Assembly (NCBI GenBank): GCA_021464415.1
Contig: CM038468.1
Location: 39,358,969-39,422,968, forward strand
Direction of reading: 5' to 3'
Origin: Lonicera japonica
Lineage: Eukaryota > Streptophyta > Magnoliopsida > Dipsacales > Caprifoliaceae
Length of the DNA: 64,000 bases
Positions 23,273 through 35,415 of the stretch are shown here, piece after piece. The translations under genes and the position numbers were made by a program. The notes under the pieces are model-generated. The model was not told the origin of the DNA. It saw nothing but the letters and a program-made list of their open reading frames with translations, and did no database searches. Position 1 is the stretch's first letter. Each line of letters begins with the position of its first letter.

Positions 23273-26201
23273 TGTTGACCTAAAAGTCACTAATCTTATT
23301 TTGATAATAACAATAACATTAATCATGTGTAATTTAATTAAGTTGATGTTTTAAGTAATAGCCACAACAACTTTTATCATACGTGGACAAAATCGTTAAA
23401 CCAGAACCGACATCATTCTTTTACAAGTTTATAATTGCTTGTGTCTTACATCGATGTGCAAAGAAATTGGTACATTATAGGACACTAATATATATCTTAG
23501 AGAGCATATATTATTACATTTATTATGTTTTGGAGCTTTTCATGTGTTTGGAATTAAATTGAGAAGTATTCGAATGAAGAAAATATTGACCGCGCACAAG
23601 GCCTGTGTTCAAGAAATTTTTGGCATTAATCCATAAGGAATTTGAAGAAAACTCCAGACAAAAGTTCTAGATCTTTGAGTTAGCTACGTATTGTTGAAAA
23701 CATTGCATGAATCGGAGTTCAGAGTGCAAAGTTATGGCCGAAATACAATCAGTGCGCCAATAGAATTAATTCCAGTGGGAATGTGTTAATTTAATGAAGA
23801 TGTGATTTTTTTTTATAATTGGCCCAACCCACTTGCAGCTCTTCTATTAGAGCCTAGCTTCATTTAATTCAATCAAAGCGCATTCTCCAAAGAAGCCTAT
23901 TACAATAATGCAATCTCCATTATAAATGGAAGCCAGCCGCTGCAGCAACAAAGGGGGCTCGATTCTTTTTCCTTCCTTTCTCTATTTTTCTTACAAGGTT
24001 ATCGACAAAGCAACCTTTATTTTTTTTTCTTCTTCCTTGTCGATTAATGTGCATAACTATTAGAGATTTTGGATTTATTTATTTTTCTTTCTTTTAGCCG
24101 AGAGTTGTTCTTTTTATTTTTTTTTTTTTTGAACCTAGAGTTAGCACTTTATTTGAACAACAAAGGAGCAGTATTTTCATTATTTTGGGGCAGTGGTTTA
24201 TGCAATTAATTAAGAATCACTATTCTTTTCTTCAATTTATTTGTGCGTACCCAAGTAATTAATTAATTTATGTATTCTTCAATTATTTGTTTTGTTTTAT
24301 CTACAAGCATGCTAGGCTAGTTTATTTTATAGGGTTGAGGATAAGTATATTTGATTGATTCCTGTGCACGTATTCATGCCAATTGACTCTACCAATTTAA
24401 TGCTTTAATGTTAAAAATAATACTTCCTATTGGATGCTTATTTTAATTGATAAAAATAAAATTGGATTCTCATTATTTTTCGTTGGATTCACCTTATGAT
24501 TTATTGAGAGCGGATATAAGGTGTGTTTTGACGGATATAGTGAGTGTTATGATTTTATACATACGCCTGACTGTGGAATAATTAATAATTGGATTTTATA
24601 AATTAATTGGTCTTAATTGAATTTATTTTCCGCATCTAATAGAATCGAGAGATCAAATTAGTGCGAGATAATGAGTAGAGTTGGCTAGGCATGAATACAA
24701 AGAACATGATATCAAATATATGACTCCGCCACCATAGTATTTTATTAATTGATTATTTAATTAGTATTTTTATTAATTAATTATTTAATTACTATTTTTA
24801 GTTGATAATTTATCTTTCTCAATTTTTAAGATAAATTAGGAACTAATTAGAGTTAGTCAGAGAAATGCGTATTTTCCATCCGTCAAGTCTCTAGAGTTCG
24901 ACCTCGCTCTTGCCTAAGTTATATTAGTATCCGATTCGTGCACTTGTGAATATATAAAACATTCACAACAATCATACACCTCTACTTGATTAAAGCATAA
25001 CCACAATGGCATATCAATGAGGATCAAAAGCTCAAAACAAGTGAAGGACTGAAGAAACTCTTTATAACGCTAAAAGACTCGTTTATTTTACATTTGAGTG
25101 AGTGTTTAAGTTTTCTTTGTAAAGTTTCTTGTTTGATATTCATTATAGCTCTTACACATTGTTTTAACCTTATTAGATTGATCATAGCCATGTTTAAAAC
25201 TTGTTTGAATCAAAATCATTTCAAAATCTTCATTTTTACAAAACTGTTTTTGAAATAAATTTATATTAAATTCAAATGGTCTTATTTTGAGCTCTCATAA
25301 AAATAAGTGTCTTAGGAACCTATGATTGACCATCCCAAAGCATAAAAAATGATTTTGGAGCTTAAATGCAAAAGTAAAATTTTTGGTTTTTTGGCTAATA
25401 GTCTAGAGCTGCTCAGTCGACTAATGCTCTATGACTTAGTCAACTGAGGCCCATCAGTCGACTGAAGTTTCAGAAACTAGCCGTTGAATTTTTGATTTCT
25501 TACCATTTTTGGCACCAAACTTTTACCCACTCCCTTCAAACGGCCATATAGTGTCATAGACTATATATACTCATTCTAGACACTATTCAAAAACACTTGA
25601 ATCATTCTAACTCAATTCTCTTCATCTATACTCAATATTCAAAGATTCAAGAACATAGTTTTGATTAATCATTATTCTTTTGAGCTATAAATTGTGATCA
25701 AACTTGATATCTCTTAGTGTGAGCTTAATTTGTAATCTTCAAACACTTGAGAGTTATTGTATATTAGTGTTTGTCACTAAAATCTTACTCTTCAAATATT
25801 AAGAGAGGTTTATTTTTTAGATTAGCAAGAAGTTGTTCTTGTGTGAGTATTGTGAGTAATCAACATTTATAAAATGTGTGAGAAAGATACACTTGTAGAG
25901 ATTTGATTTTCACCCGAAAGAAAATTGGTATTAGTGAAAATTCTTGGGAAACTATCTGAGCGCGGATGTATAGTCTAACAAACTGAACCGTGTAGACAAG
26001 AAGTCTTAGACTTCAATCGGTTCAATCTTTCTGTCTCTAGCTCTCTTATTCATTGCTATATTATTGTGTATGATTGGGATTGCTTACTTGTTTAGCTTAA
26101 TTTCTTGATATAGACTTTAAATCTTTTTGAAACGTTTTCAAAAATCGAATTAAGTTTCAAAAACCCTATTCACCCCCCTCTAAGGTATTTTTCGACCTAC
26201 A
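23273..26201 (+). mobile_element. 3' LTR of a SIRE-like Ty1/copia element
   Basis: It runs from TGTTGACC to TTTCGACCTACA (2,929 bp). The first 70 and last 450 bp match the solo LTR at 7866-9485 read inverted, including CACCCCCCTCTAAGGTATT. The middle is longer: 23400-24975 seems to hold a nested LTR-like insertion ending AGTTCGACCTCGCTCTTGC...ATTCACAACA, with ATCATAC on both sides (23378 and 24972). The 5' LTR is not in the window as far as I can see, so only the 3' part of the element is present. The next five bases are GATTC. Confidence 0.7.
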
Positions 26202-26497
26202 GATTCAATACACCCAAATCCATGTTTTTTTGCATAATCTGCCTTGGTTTGTAAAATACCAGTGGAATTACTATGGCTATCATCAGTTTTCTCATTCATA
26301 CATTCACTAGGATCTTCGATTATTGACATGCTCGATATAGATTTGACTTTAGAGATTTTAAAATTGGGCCGATTACTTACGTCAGTGTATGTAGTCTCCA
26401 TGTCCTTAAGATCTACTTTACCTTGCACAACTTTGTTTTTTGCCCGGCTAGTTTCTAACTGCTCCTTTAATTGATTCACAGTAGTACCACCGGTCAT
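26202..26497 (-). pseudogene. 5' end of gag of a minus-strand LTR retrotransposon, interrupted by the copia element
   Basis: On the minus strand an ORF starts MTGGTTVNQLKEQLETSR, rich in Lys, Glu and Ser, and reads through to GFGCIES before entering the copia LTR. It starts 22 bp after a primer binding site, the usual place for gag. The remainder is missing because the SIRE-like element joins here. The N-terminal coiled-coil character resembles gypsy gag proteins, but I cannot assign a lineage. Confidence 0.5.
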
Positions 26498-26519
26498 GTT
26501 GTACCCACTGGTCAGAGTT

Positions 26520-26531
26520 GCTCTGATACCA
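26520..26531 (-). promoter_or_regulatory. Primer binding site (initiator tRNA-Met type)
   Basis: Minus-strand TGGTATCAGAGC is the complement of the 3' end of plant initiator tRNA-Met, the commonest plant LTR-retrotransposon primer site. It lies between the presumed LTR and the gag start. Confidence 0.75.
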
Positions 26532-26778
26532 CTTTTAAGGATCTAGATAATTTTAAGATCCAAACACTTAGAATTTAATTCCTTAGATTCATAAAAGGAT
26601 GATAAAAATTATAGAAGATAATCTAGGGATTAGAGAAAGAATTAAAAGAGAATTTAGACAGAAAACTAGAGAAAAGAAGATAGAGAAGAAATATAGTAGA
26701 GAGAAGAAATAAAGGAAAGAGGAAAAATTGAATTTAAAGAGAGAAAGCAATTCTCATTTTTTTCATTGATTTCCAACA
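26532..26778 (-). mobile_element. Probable 5' LTR of the minus-strand retrotransposon
   Basis: On the minus strand it starts TGTTGGAAATCAATG and ends at the primer site. At about 247 bp it is short for an LTR. The 3' end CTTAAAAG is not a canonical CA, and no partner LTR is visible, so the boundaries rest on the TGTTGG start and the primer site only. Confidence 0.45.
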
Positions 26779-26798
26779 ATACAATTATACCCTCAGGC

Positions 26799-27120
26799 AT
26801 CGTTTGGTTCACGGAAGGGAAAATTTTCCTTATCTTTCTCATGCATGTGGAAAACTAAAGTTTGTGTCAAGCTTCTTTTTTTGTATTTGGTAAAATATAA
26901 AAAATATTTAAATAAGAGTATTATTGTCCAAAATTTTTATAAAAAATGTTAAAAAATTACAAGAAAAAATTTAATTTCATAAGTTTTAAGAAGAATAATT
27001 TTACCCCCTATTTTTTCTGGTGTCAAAAAAATATTTTCAAAATTTGGGCTTACCTCTTTTCCTTAATACTTAAATTATTTTTTCGTAAGTACTTAAATTG
27101 GTGAATGAAACGAGACGTTA
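26799..27120. mobile_element. Possible PIF/Harbinger-like MITE
   Basis: GGCATCGTTTGGTTCACGG on the left and, inverted from the right, AACGTCTCGTTTCATTCACC form imperfect terminal repeats around AT-rich DNA. This resembles the better element at 35416-36048. No clear TTA duplication, so it remains tentative. Confidence 0.35.
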
Positions 27121-27355
27121 TTGTATAAGATGCTCACGCGCACATCGATAACCTCGGTGCAGTCACTGCGCTCATATACTTGTGCTAACAATAGAACTCC
27201 TTTTCTCCCCTAAGCAAACCCGTAACCCACTCCTGACAAAACCACGCCGGCACCCCTCTCCTCCTTACCCATTCACCGCGATTAATTTACCTGCTTCCTT
27301 CTCCAATCTTTCTTCTTCAGTAGCCCTGATTTGAGTATAGTATTATATTAGAAGA

Positions 27356-28595
27356 ATGTTCAGTCCCCCGTCCGAGCACTTATGCCGTCGCTTTTTGCTC
27401 CATGAGGTCCTATCGGCGACCAACAATTTCGACGATTCCAAGGTTATAGGTAAGGGAGGATTCGGTACGGTTTACAAAGGGGATATCATTGATAATAATG
27501 GTAATGGCGCATATACTACTGTTGCTTTCAAGCGTTTGAATTCCTTGTCCAAGCAAGGTGCTCCTGAGTTTTGGACCGAGATTAATATGCTATCAAATTT
27601 TCGACATAACCACTTCGTTTCTTTGATCGTCTATTGCGATCATGATAACGAGATGATTCTTGTTTATGAGTATATGGTCCGTGGAACCCTAGCTGACCAT
27701 TTGTACAAAATTAGTAAAACTAACAATAGTTATAATAATAATATTGGTAATGGTTCACCTTTATCCTGGGTGCAAAGACTCAAAATATGTATAGGGGCTG
27801 CTCGGGGATTGGACTACCTCCATACTGGTACTGCCATCTTGGGGAGCTAAGATTTCGGATTGTTGGATGACAATTGGGCAGCTAAGATTTCGGATTTCGG
27901 ATTGTCCAGAACTGGCCCTGCGCAACAGGAGGTCACCCATGTTAGCACTATGCACATCAGAGGCACATTTGGTTATATGGATCCAGATTATTTCTTGACT
28001 CGAAGATACACGAGGGAATCGGATGTGTACGCATTTGGGGTGGTATTGTTGGAAGTACTCTGCGAGAGGCCGGCTCTGGATCGAAGTCTGGATGAGGACC
28101 AATGGGGTCTTGCTGGATGGGGCCAGCAGTGCATCAAAGAAGGAGCATCACATCAGATTATTGGGCCAAATTTGAAGTGGGAAATCTTGCCAAATTCTCT
28201 CACAGAATTTGTGCAAATTGCCGATCAATGCTTGCATAGTTGTCCAAAGCAACATCCTACAATGTCTGAGGTGGTGGCCAGACTTGAGCATGTGTTGGCA
28301 TTGCAACTACGCACCAATTTTGTGATCAATGAGTATTTGTTTGATACTTGCTTGCCTGTTACTGACCAAGAAAATGCAGATTCTTATCCAGAGTATTGAT
28401 AAAGTCGTACAGCTAGGGGGTTCAAGCAGCGGACAGTTTTTCCAACTTGGAGCTCCGGTGGTCTCGGGTAAACGCATACCCTTAATTATCATTCAAATGT
28501 TCAAAATAATACTGTTGAACTTAGGTCTTGCAGACTATTTTTCTGACATTATTGATGAATTTGTTTCCGAGAAGCACGACCATCAGGCCTTGTGA
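27356..28595 (+). pseudogene. CrRLK1L/FERONIA-like kinase domain, locus A, broken
   Basis: Starts MFSPPSEHLCRRFLLHEV with no ectodomain, signal peptide or membrane segment, and is closely similar to the intact gene at 48617-47323. Kinase motifs: glycine loop GKGGFGTVYKG, VAFKRL lysine, then WTEINMLSNFRH, YEYMVRGTLADH and CIGAARGLDYLHTGTAI. The catalytic loop is missing: 42 bp encoding the HxDxKxxN segment in the sister gene are replaced by 21 bp that include TAA (27848-27850). Beyond it the same frame continues with LDDNWAAKISDFGLS, GTFGYMDPDYF, SDVYAFGVVLLEVL, CERPALD and PTMSEVV to a stop at 28399. A small indel near 28390 shifts the linker (GQFFQLGAPVVS) out of frame before a phase-1 donor at 28467/28468. 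A possible terminal exon is 28534-28595 (YFSDIIDEFVSEKHDHQAL). It cannot make an active kinase. Confidence 0.85.
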
Positions 28596-28996
28596 AATGC
28601 TCTACAATAGGAAATTTATATAGGATAAAATGATTGTGTTTTAGGGAATTTTTGGGTAAGAAGGGTGTAGGTTCACTTGTCAATATAGAAACAAGTTGAT
28701 TACAAAGAGGGAAGAAGGAACATTAGGAAAGAAAGCTACAAAAAAATGTGGTTCACTTGATCAACACTACAGACGAGTGCTGATTGTCATAGTCTTCATG
28801 AATAACAAGTTTTCTTGAGCATGAGGAGTGTAATTATTTCTTGATATCTCTGCCAGCCTTTAGAGAATGAACTTTAATGTGCATAAACTTAAAAGCAAAA
28901 CCATCAAGTAACGCTAAAAGCAACAACAAGTAACGCTAAAAGAAAATCCAGATTATTTCTTGATATTTCTTGATATCTCTGCCAGCCTTTTTTAAG
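28596..28996 (+). repeat. Kinase-1 3' flank and tandem duplication at the A-locus breakpoint
   Basis: 28596-28890 is homologous to the 3' flank of the locus-B gene (47230-46925 read inverted). A segment with TTCTTGATATCTCTGCCAGCC and AACCATCAAGTAACGCTAAAAG occurs at 28847-28945 and again at 28955-29035, so the acceptor region of the next gene is partly duplicated exactly where homology to locus B ends. Confidence 0.6.
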
Positions 28997-29328
28997 TACA
29001 TAGTGATGCAAAACCATCAAGTAACGCTAAAAGCAACAACAACAGTGGCCATAATAGCACATTGTCAAACAAAGATGGAGGCAATGTCCAGGATGTGCCT
29101 ACAAGTGGGCAAATTGTGACTCCAAATTTGAAAATATTCACATTCGCTGAATTAAAAAGTGCAACTAAGAACTTCAGTGTGGATGTGTTGGGTGAGGGAG
29201 GTTTTGGAATTGTTTTCAAAGGTTGGGTCAATTAGAAGACATATTCCCTGTCCAAGGTTGGAGTTGGGAAAGCCGTCGCCATTAAGAGGTTAGGGCAAGA
29301 GAGCATGCAAGGACCTGCTGAAGGGCTG

Positions 29329-30820
29329 GTAAATCAACTTTCACACTATCTATTTGTTTAATTCAGTAGGGAGTTAAAAAGAAAGAGCAGCTTATTTATT
29401 AAAGCAAAAATGGACTTACTGACTGTAACACATGCCGTCTTAGAAGATATATCTTTATCATGTCCTTGTATGCTTTTGAAGGAAATATTGATTTCATCAA
29501 TGTAAACTTCAACTACTTAGACTCACCATATCCCTCAACTTATTTTCCATCTTCTCACCTAAATTAGTTGTTTTTCTTATCATTTTCCATGTTGCTATCA
29601 AACAGAGCCTTACAATTTATATATTGACATAGGCCTTCAAACCAAATGACCAAATGCCTAAGAAGGTATTTGATTCTAACAAGCCAGAAGCATTAAGTGG
29701 TTAGAGCTATTATTGCTCCTTAATATATCAAGCTTTAATGATTTAACTATCTATGGACATTCTCCTTCATATAGTTCAATATCAAGTAGTTAATGCCAAG
29801 GTTTGAAGTATTGATAATGTACAATGGCCTTGTGGGTCAGGGTATTGATGAGAGAGGTTTAACCCACTTGGTTAGTGGAATAAACAATCAATAAGCAATC
29901 AAGGAACTAAGTAGGCAAAGAGTGAGAATGCAAGCACCTTGGTAACAGAGAGAGAGAGAGAGCTGTAGACACCAAGGAAATGGGTAGTGTAGAGTGCAGG
30001 CTGAGTGAGACGTGGGTGGAAATCATATATATTAATGGCGAGTTAAAGCTGAAAATATAACTATGGGCGAGTCATCATAGGTTTAATCACAATTGATGCA
30101 AGTGGCTGCCGATGAGATCATCGACAGCTGGTAGGTACATTTTGATTGACAATCTTTCCAATAAATAGGTACAGGCAAAGCGGCCAAGCCACTTGGCATT
30201 CTATAAAAAGGAAGTGCTGGTTATACCAATCGGTTGCATTAAATGGAATGGTACTAGGTTTCTCTCAAGGACCAGTTAATAATGGTGTCCTAGGCGAGTG
30301 TATTCCCAAATTTTCTTTAGTATAAAAAAATTTGAATAAAGTACCTTTAGGATATGGATATAAATGAAGTTGCCCAAAGTTGTGAGAGAGAGAGAGGGGT
30401 GGGGGATGATGAAGGGAGAGAGGGATTTGTTGCTTCTCCAAAAAGAATGCATGTATAAAATCTGCTGTTATATGAAATAAATTAGGCATTCTCGTGGGAG
30501 GAAAAAAAAATGAAAATAGACAGTAAACTAGTATTGGACAGAGTAAAGGATATTTTCAACTGTGAAAGAAGGATTTCGTAATTGACTTAATGCTACACAA
30601 AGTGAGAGCTTTATTTATACATAAAACAAGTTACATAATGACAAATTTCCTGATGTGGTACAGAAACTTATAACCAACACAAACCTCACAAGTAACATGA
30701 TTTAAATCCTAATATCATAAAAAGATGTAAATACTTCCAACAGTGAAAGCATCTAAAAATAAGTTTCACAAAAACATATGACTAAAGTGAATAATACTGA
30801 TTATGAATTTGTGGATGCAG
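29329..30820 (+). other. RLCK intron 1 (1.5 kb)
   Basis: No coding potential recognised. Contains (GA)n runs near 29950-29962 and 30388-30400. It may include a retrotransposon or MITE piece, but no paired ends were found. Confidence 0.5.
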
Positions 30821-31645
30821 ATGGAAGTTGAAATTTTGGGAAAATTTAGTCATCCTAATATTGTGAAGCTCTTGGGGTACTACTGTGAGAAAGACAGGGA
30901 ATTCCTCCTCGTTTATGAATACATGCTGAATGGAAGTTTAGATTGTCGCCTTTTCAGAAGTAAGCAATACTTAAAAAACTATGGAAATGTATTGATTCAA
31001 AAATTGACATAAATAGTGAAGTTACTGATGTGTGAACATGAAAATCTCGGCAACTTGTTGCATTTGCAGAAAGTGCAAAATATCTTCCATGGGACACACG
31101 GCTTAAAATAGCAGTAGGAACAGCTCGAGGCCTTTCTTTCTTGCATGCAACAGAGAATCAAGTCATAGTCTGTGACATCAAGAGCAAAAATATATTGCTG
31201 GATGGGGTAGATTCAACTATTTTTACTATGTAGCCATCTACAAATTAATTCTCAAGTTTTTGTTGGAATTTCATTTTCCAGGATTTTAATGCAAAGCTTT
31301 CGGGTTTTGGATATGCAAAGAGATATCCTGAAAATGGGGAGTCCCACGTTTCAACAAGAGTTGTCGGTACCTACGGTTATGCAGCTCCAGAGTACATAGC
31401 TACTGGTAATTTATTATCTTTGTAAGTAGGGAGCATCACTATTTAATTTGATTATATTAAATGCTAAAAGCGTCTAGGTTTATGTTATTTCGCTCATTCT
31501 TAAGATGTAACTCCTTGTGTCCTCCTAAGTCTTTGTTGTCTAGCTAAGCCTAGCTTTGGGCTAGGCTCCGGCTCAACTTTGTTCATAGTTGCTCTTATAT
31601 GTAACTATGTGCGGCATAGAGATAGGCCATTGCTTAAAATCGTTT

Positions 31646-31998
31646 AGGTTGGAGGGTGTTAAATAGGCTACTTTATCAGCCAGAGCAAGCTGGAATGAAT
31701 CTTTCTGGATGTAGGACCGAACTATGGTGTGAACAGTGCACGTGAAATTTTTTTTTTGTAGGAGTTTTATTTTGTCTAGTAATCTGATTTCTAATAGGAC
31801 TTGAAGTTTATTCTTCTATTTATCTAGTCCTTTTAAATAGTAATTTGAGTATAATTAGGATTCCTAGTTTAGTGTGTAGTAGTTTAGTTGTTTATTCAAG
31901 TCGTAGTTTGGATTGTTTTTGCCCCTATATAAGCAGTAGTCTTAAGTCCTTGTCTAGGCGCTAGTTAGCAAGCAAATCATGGACAAATTAGTTTCATC
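31646..31998 (+). other. Intron 4 segment resembling an LTR
   Basis: Contains a TATA-like CCCCTATATAAGC at 31921-31933 followed by a short leader (CTAGTTAGCAAGCAAATC), as in LTR promoters, and is directly followed by LINE-related DNA once the hAT element is removed. No partner LTR seen. Confidence 0.3.
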
Positions 31999-32785
31999 CA
32001 GTGTTTTAAAAAGCGTCCATGGGCGTGCATCTAGTTGCGCCTGGACAGAAAAAAGCTCAGAAGTCCATTGTGAAGTGCAAACAGCGGATTGCACACTAGG
32101 CTTACGCCTTTTAGCCTGGGCTTACGCCTTTTGGGTTGGGCGTACGCCTCTCATGCCTAGGAGTTGAAGGCTTACGCTTTTTGTGCAATTTTTTAAGATG
32201 CATGATTTCACAAAAAAATCCCCAAAATAGATTACGTAGTCACCAAACCTAAACTCTCTTCAAACCATAACATAGAGAATTCAAAACGAGAAAGAGAGAA
32301 CAAGTCACTTGCCACAGAGGAACCGAACAGCGCAACAATTCTTAAGCCCTAGATTATAGATGGATTTATCAATTTGAGCTGAAGTCTCTTTGCAGTCCTG
32401 GATTAGGGCTAAATTTGGGTTTGATTGTGTTGGATACTTGGATGGAATGTGATTTGGATTTTGAGAGAAATCGTTGATTTCACGCAAAGCGAGGGAGAGT
32501 TTGAGAGACTTTTTATGGGGGTAGAGAGAGTATGAAACCATTTGATTTGGATGGAGTGTGGTGTTGGACACGAGTATTAAGGGGGAAACGTCTTAATTTT
32601 GATAAATTACAACAGACCCCTTAAGTTATTTTATTTAACACTTTACCCCTTAAACCAAAAAAAATTGACTGGAAGATGACATTAAAAAAAATATTTTTAT
32701 GCCTATACAAATTTTTTCTTATTTTTTTAATATAAAAGTGCTTTGCATGAAAGGCCTACACCTTGCATTCGCCTTTTAAACATTG
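31999..32785. mobile_element. Non-autonomous hAT element in intron 4
   Basis: Termini CAGTGTTTTAAAAAGCG and, inverted from the right, CAATGTTTAAAAGGCG. A perfect 8-bp duplication GTTTCATC lies on both sides (31991-31998, 32786-32793). The interior has repeated GGCTTACGCCTTTT motifs. The 88-codon minus-strand frame at 32305-32571 has no recognisable domain. Confidence 0.8.
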
Positions 32786-32799
32786 GTTTCATCAAAGGG

Positions 32800-35250
32800 A
32801 AAACAATGACGTGAGTGTAGGCACAAAGGAGAAGTATGGCTTGTAATGATTTGGAGCAGATTTTGGGAATTGGGGATTAATCGGAGACTACTTGGAGGCA
32901 GGAGATGAAGTGTGGGTTAAAAGGAAAATATTAAGCTTCTACATAAAGTTGCTGATGGGAGAAGAAAGCACGGTTTTATCAAGAACTCGAGTTATATTCT
33001 GGGGAAGTTATCAAAGATCCCTCTTGGATAGCCGGGGTATCTAGGGGGAAAGTAGTGTTCGAGGATGGGTAGGGTTTGAGGTAATGTGTACGTTGATGAA
33101 GTTAAAGAAAAACAAGTGTGGAATAAAGAGAGCATGGGATAGAAAGGGAGATATTATGGTTGAACTAAAACAACTTGACCAGTATTATCATGGTCCAGGC
33201 AAAAAGGAGAAGTGCAATGAGTTGGAGGAGATAATTTGGAAAAAGGGAATCAGTTGGAGGCAGAAAGTGAAACATGGGTAAACCAAGTGATTACAATACT
33301 AAATTTCTTCATAAAGTGGCTAATTTGAGAAAGAGGCGCAATATTATCGAAGACTTTAGTTATGGTCCAGGGAATACGTCAGAAATCCCTCTTGAATACC
33401 CAGTGGTGTCATCGGCTCTTTAGAGTTCTTTACAGGGAGGAGGACCTTTCCAGGCTGATGATTGGGGACTTAGATGGGGATGCAATTGAGGTGGGGAATA
33501 GGGTTTGGTTGGAAAGGCCTTTTGAGGAAGAAGCGATGAGGCTTCTTTTGGGATGGATAGGGATAAGGCTCCTGGTGCGGATAGGTTCTCAATTGCTTTC
33601 TTTCAAGATTGTTGGGAATTGTTGAAGGAGGATGTTGTTAGAATTTCTAGAGTTCCAAAAGTGGTGGTCTATGTAAGATCATTAAGTCCAACTTCATTAA
33701 TGGTATAGACTGGTGGCTAGTTTGTACATAACTCTGATAGATGTTTCAACCAGAAGGTTGAGTGCAATTTTTGACATTACCCATTTCCCCTTTGCAGAGC
33801 ACTTTCCTTGGAGGATGTTAAGTTTTAAATGCTGCCCTATTGGCAAATGAGGTGGTGAAGGATGCGGAGAAGAGGACGGGGAAGCTTCTGTTGTGCAAAA
33901 TCCTAGCTAAACCAAGCTATTAACATAACTCGGAGGAATCAAGAAACAATATGTTACCGCAAACAAAGTTACCATGCACCAAAGGCTCCACAATAATGAA
34001 AATAATAATGGAGAATAAAGAAGAAACAATCACCAACAAACGCAAGCATATAAGGTGGTATCAGCAGTGCCGCACTCCACCAGGGTGATAGACTTTATTG
34101 ATGTTTTGATAAAAATCTGATTACAAACAAACCCTAGTTTTTTCTCTCTAGAACTTCCTCTCAAAATATCTAGAATTTCCTCTCTTGATCTACCTTGCAA
34201 ACTAGAAACAATTGTCCTATAATTACATATAATAAATATGACCTATATTTATGCTAGTAATCTGTGACCAAAACCAAGTCCTAATCGTAAAGGAAAAACT
34301 TCCAAGTTTTAATCGTAAGAGGAAGTGAGCCAATAAACTCACAACTTTGGTTTTCAAGTTGGATTTTTGAAAAAGCTTATGACAGGGTGAGTTAAGCTTT
34401 TAGTTAAAGTCATGGATAGGAAGGGATTCCATGATATAAGGAGTTGGATCCATGGTTGTTTTACTTCTTTGTGTTTCTCAATATTAATGGGAAGGTGAAG
34501 CAAGGGTTTCTAGCATTGAGGGGGTTTAAGCGAAGTGGATCCTTTGTCTTCCTTCCTTTTCATGTCAGTAGTGGATGCCTTGATCCAGTTAGTTAGTAGG
34601 GGTTTGTAGCTGGTCTCAATTGAGGGTTATGTTGTTAGTAGGATGGTATCAGAGTGTCTGATCGACAGCTTGCTGACGATACTTCTTTTTCCTGGATAAC
34701 TTCTATAGAAGCCTGTGTGTCATTCTTTTGGTGTTAAGGTGTATTTGGGCTTGTCTATGGCCTTTAAGTAATTTGAATGGAATTAACCCATTTGTTTTGT
34801 TTCGTTTAGCATCTTTGGCTGGGTGTGGGGTGGAGTAGTTTCGTATGACTTATCCTAGTGTTCTGCTTGGTGGGCATCCCATGGCAGGTTCTTTTTCGGA
34901 CCTTAGTTGTTGAGAGGGAGTAGAAGATTGCAGATCGGAAGAGTCGGTACTTTTCTTTAGGGTGACGCATACCGTTGATTCAGTCTTGTCTATCTAGTAT
35001 CCCTATTTGTTACATGGAAGATTTTATGGTCTTGTTGCTTGTTTGCAAATATTTGGGTGGTGTGGCTGGAGAGAATGCATGTGTTCAGGGATCAGCGCTT
35101 GCGAGTTGCGAATTGTTGCCTTGTGGGGACCGAGTGGAATTCTTTGTGTCTAATCATGCACTTTTCCATTTTTGAGGAGATCTTGTCTTCTCTCTGCTTT
35201 GTATAGCCTTTTCTAATTAATGTATTCTCTTTTCCGATGAAAAAAAAGAG
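32800..35250 (+). pseudogene. L1-type LINE ORF2 remnant (reverse transcriptase) with 3' end
   Basis: Recognisable ORF2 pieces in order: the region between endonuclease and RT with ELEEIIWKKGISWRQKVKHG (33200-33285), WLERPFEEEAMR (33505-33545), then a DKAPG-like RT motif followed by RFSIAFFQDCW at 33555-33620, NAALLANEVVKDAEKRTG (33822-33885), KLDFEKAYDRVSW-like catalytic block A region (34360-34400) and RSWIHGCFTS, LINGKVKQGF (34440-34510). The 3' end CTTTTCTAATTAATGTATTC followed by an A run (35240-35248) is a typical LINE tail. About 33905-34350 is foreign DNA splitting the RT. Many frameshifts and stops. The FADD catalytic motif was not located cleanly. Confidence 0.7.
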
Positions 35251-35415
35251 TTAAGGACTGGTTAGAAATCTGATCGGGTAGATGAGACAAATCATCATGA
35301 GTCAAAAGAGATTCTATATCCAGAGAAGTTGGTGTCTCTCCCTGCCATTCAAGGTGGTTAGGTTACTTTGAAACCAAACGGTCCTTGTGCTGTATTCTCC
35401 AGGCCAGTACCCTTA

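Noticed and set aside
27761..28102. 113-codon minus-strand ORF
   Set aside because: Shadow of the kinase coding sequence on the opposite strand.
32305..32571. 88-codon ORF on the minus strand
   Set aside because: Lies wholly in a non-autonomous hAT element and has no transposase motif (no dimerisation or zinc-finger BED region).
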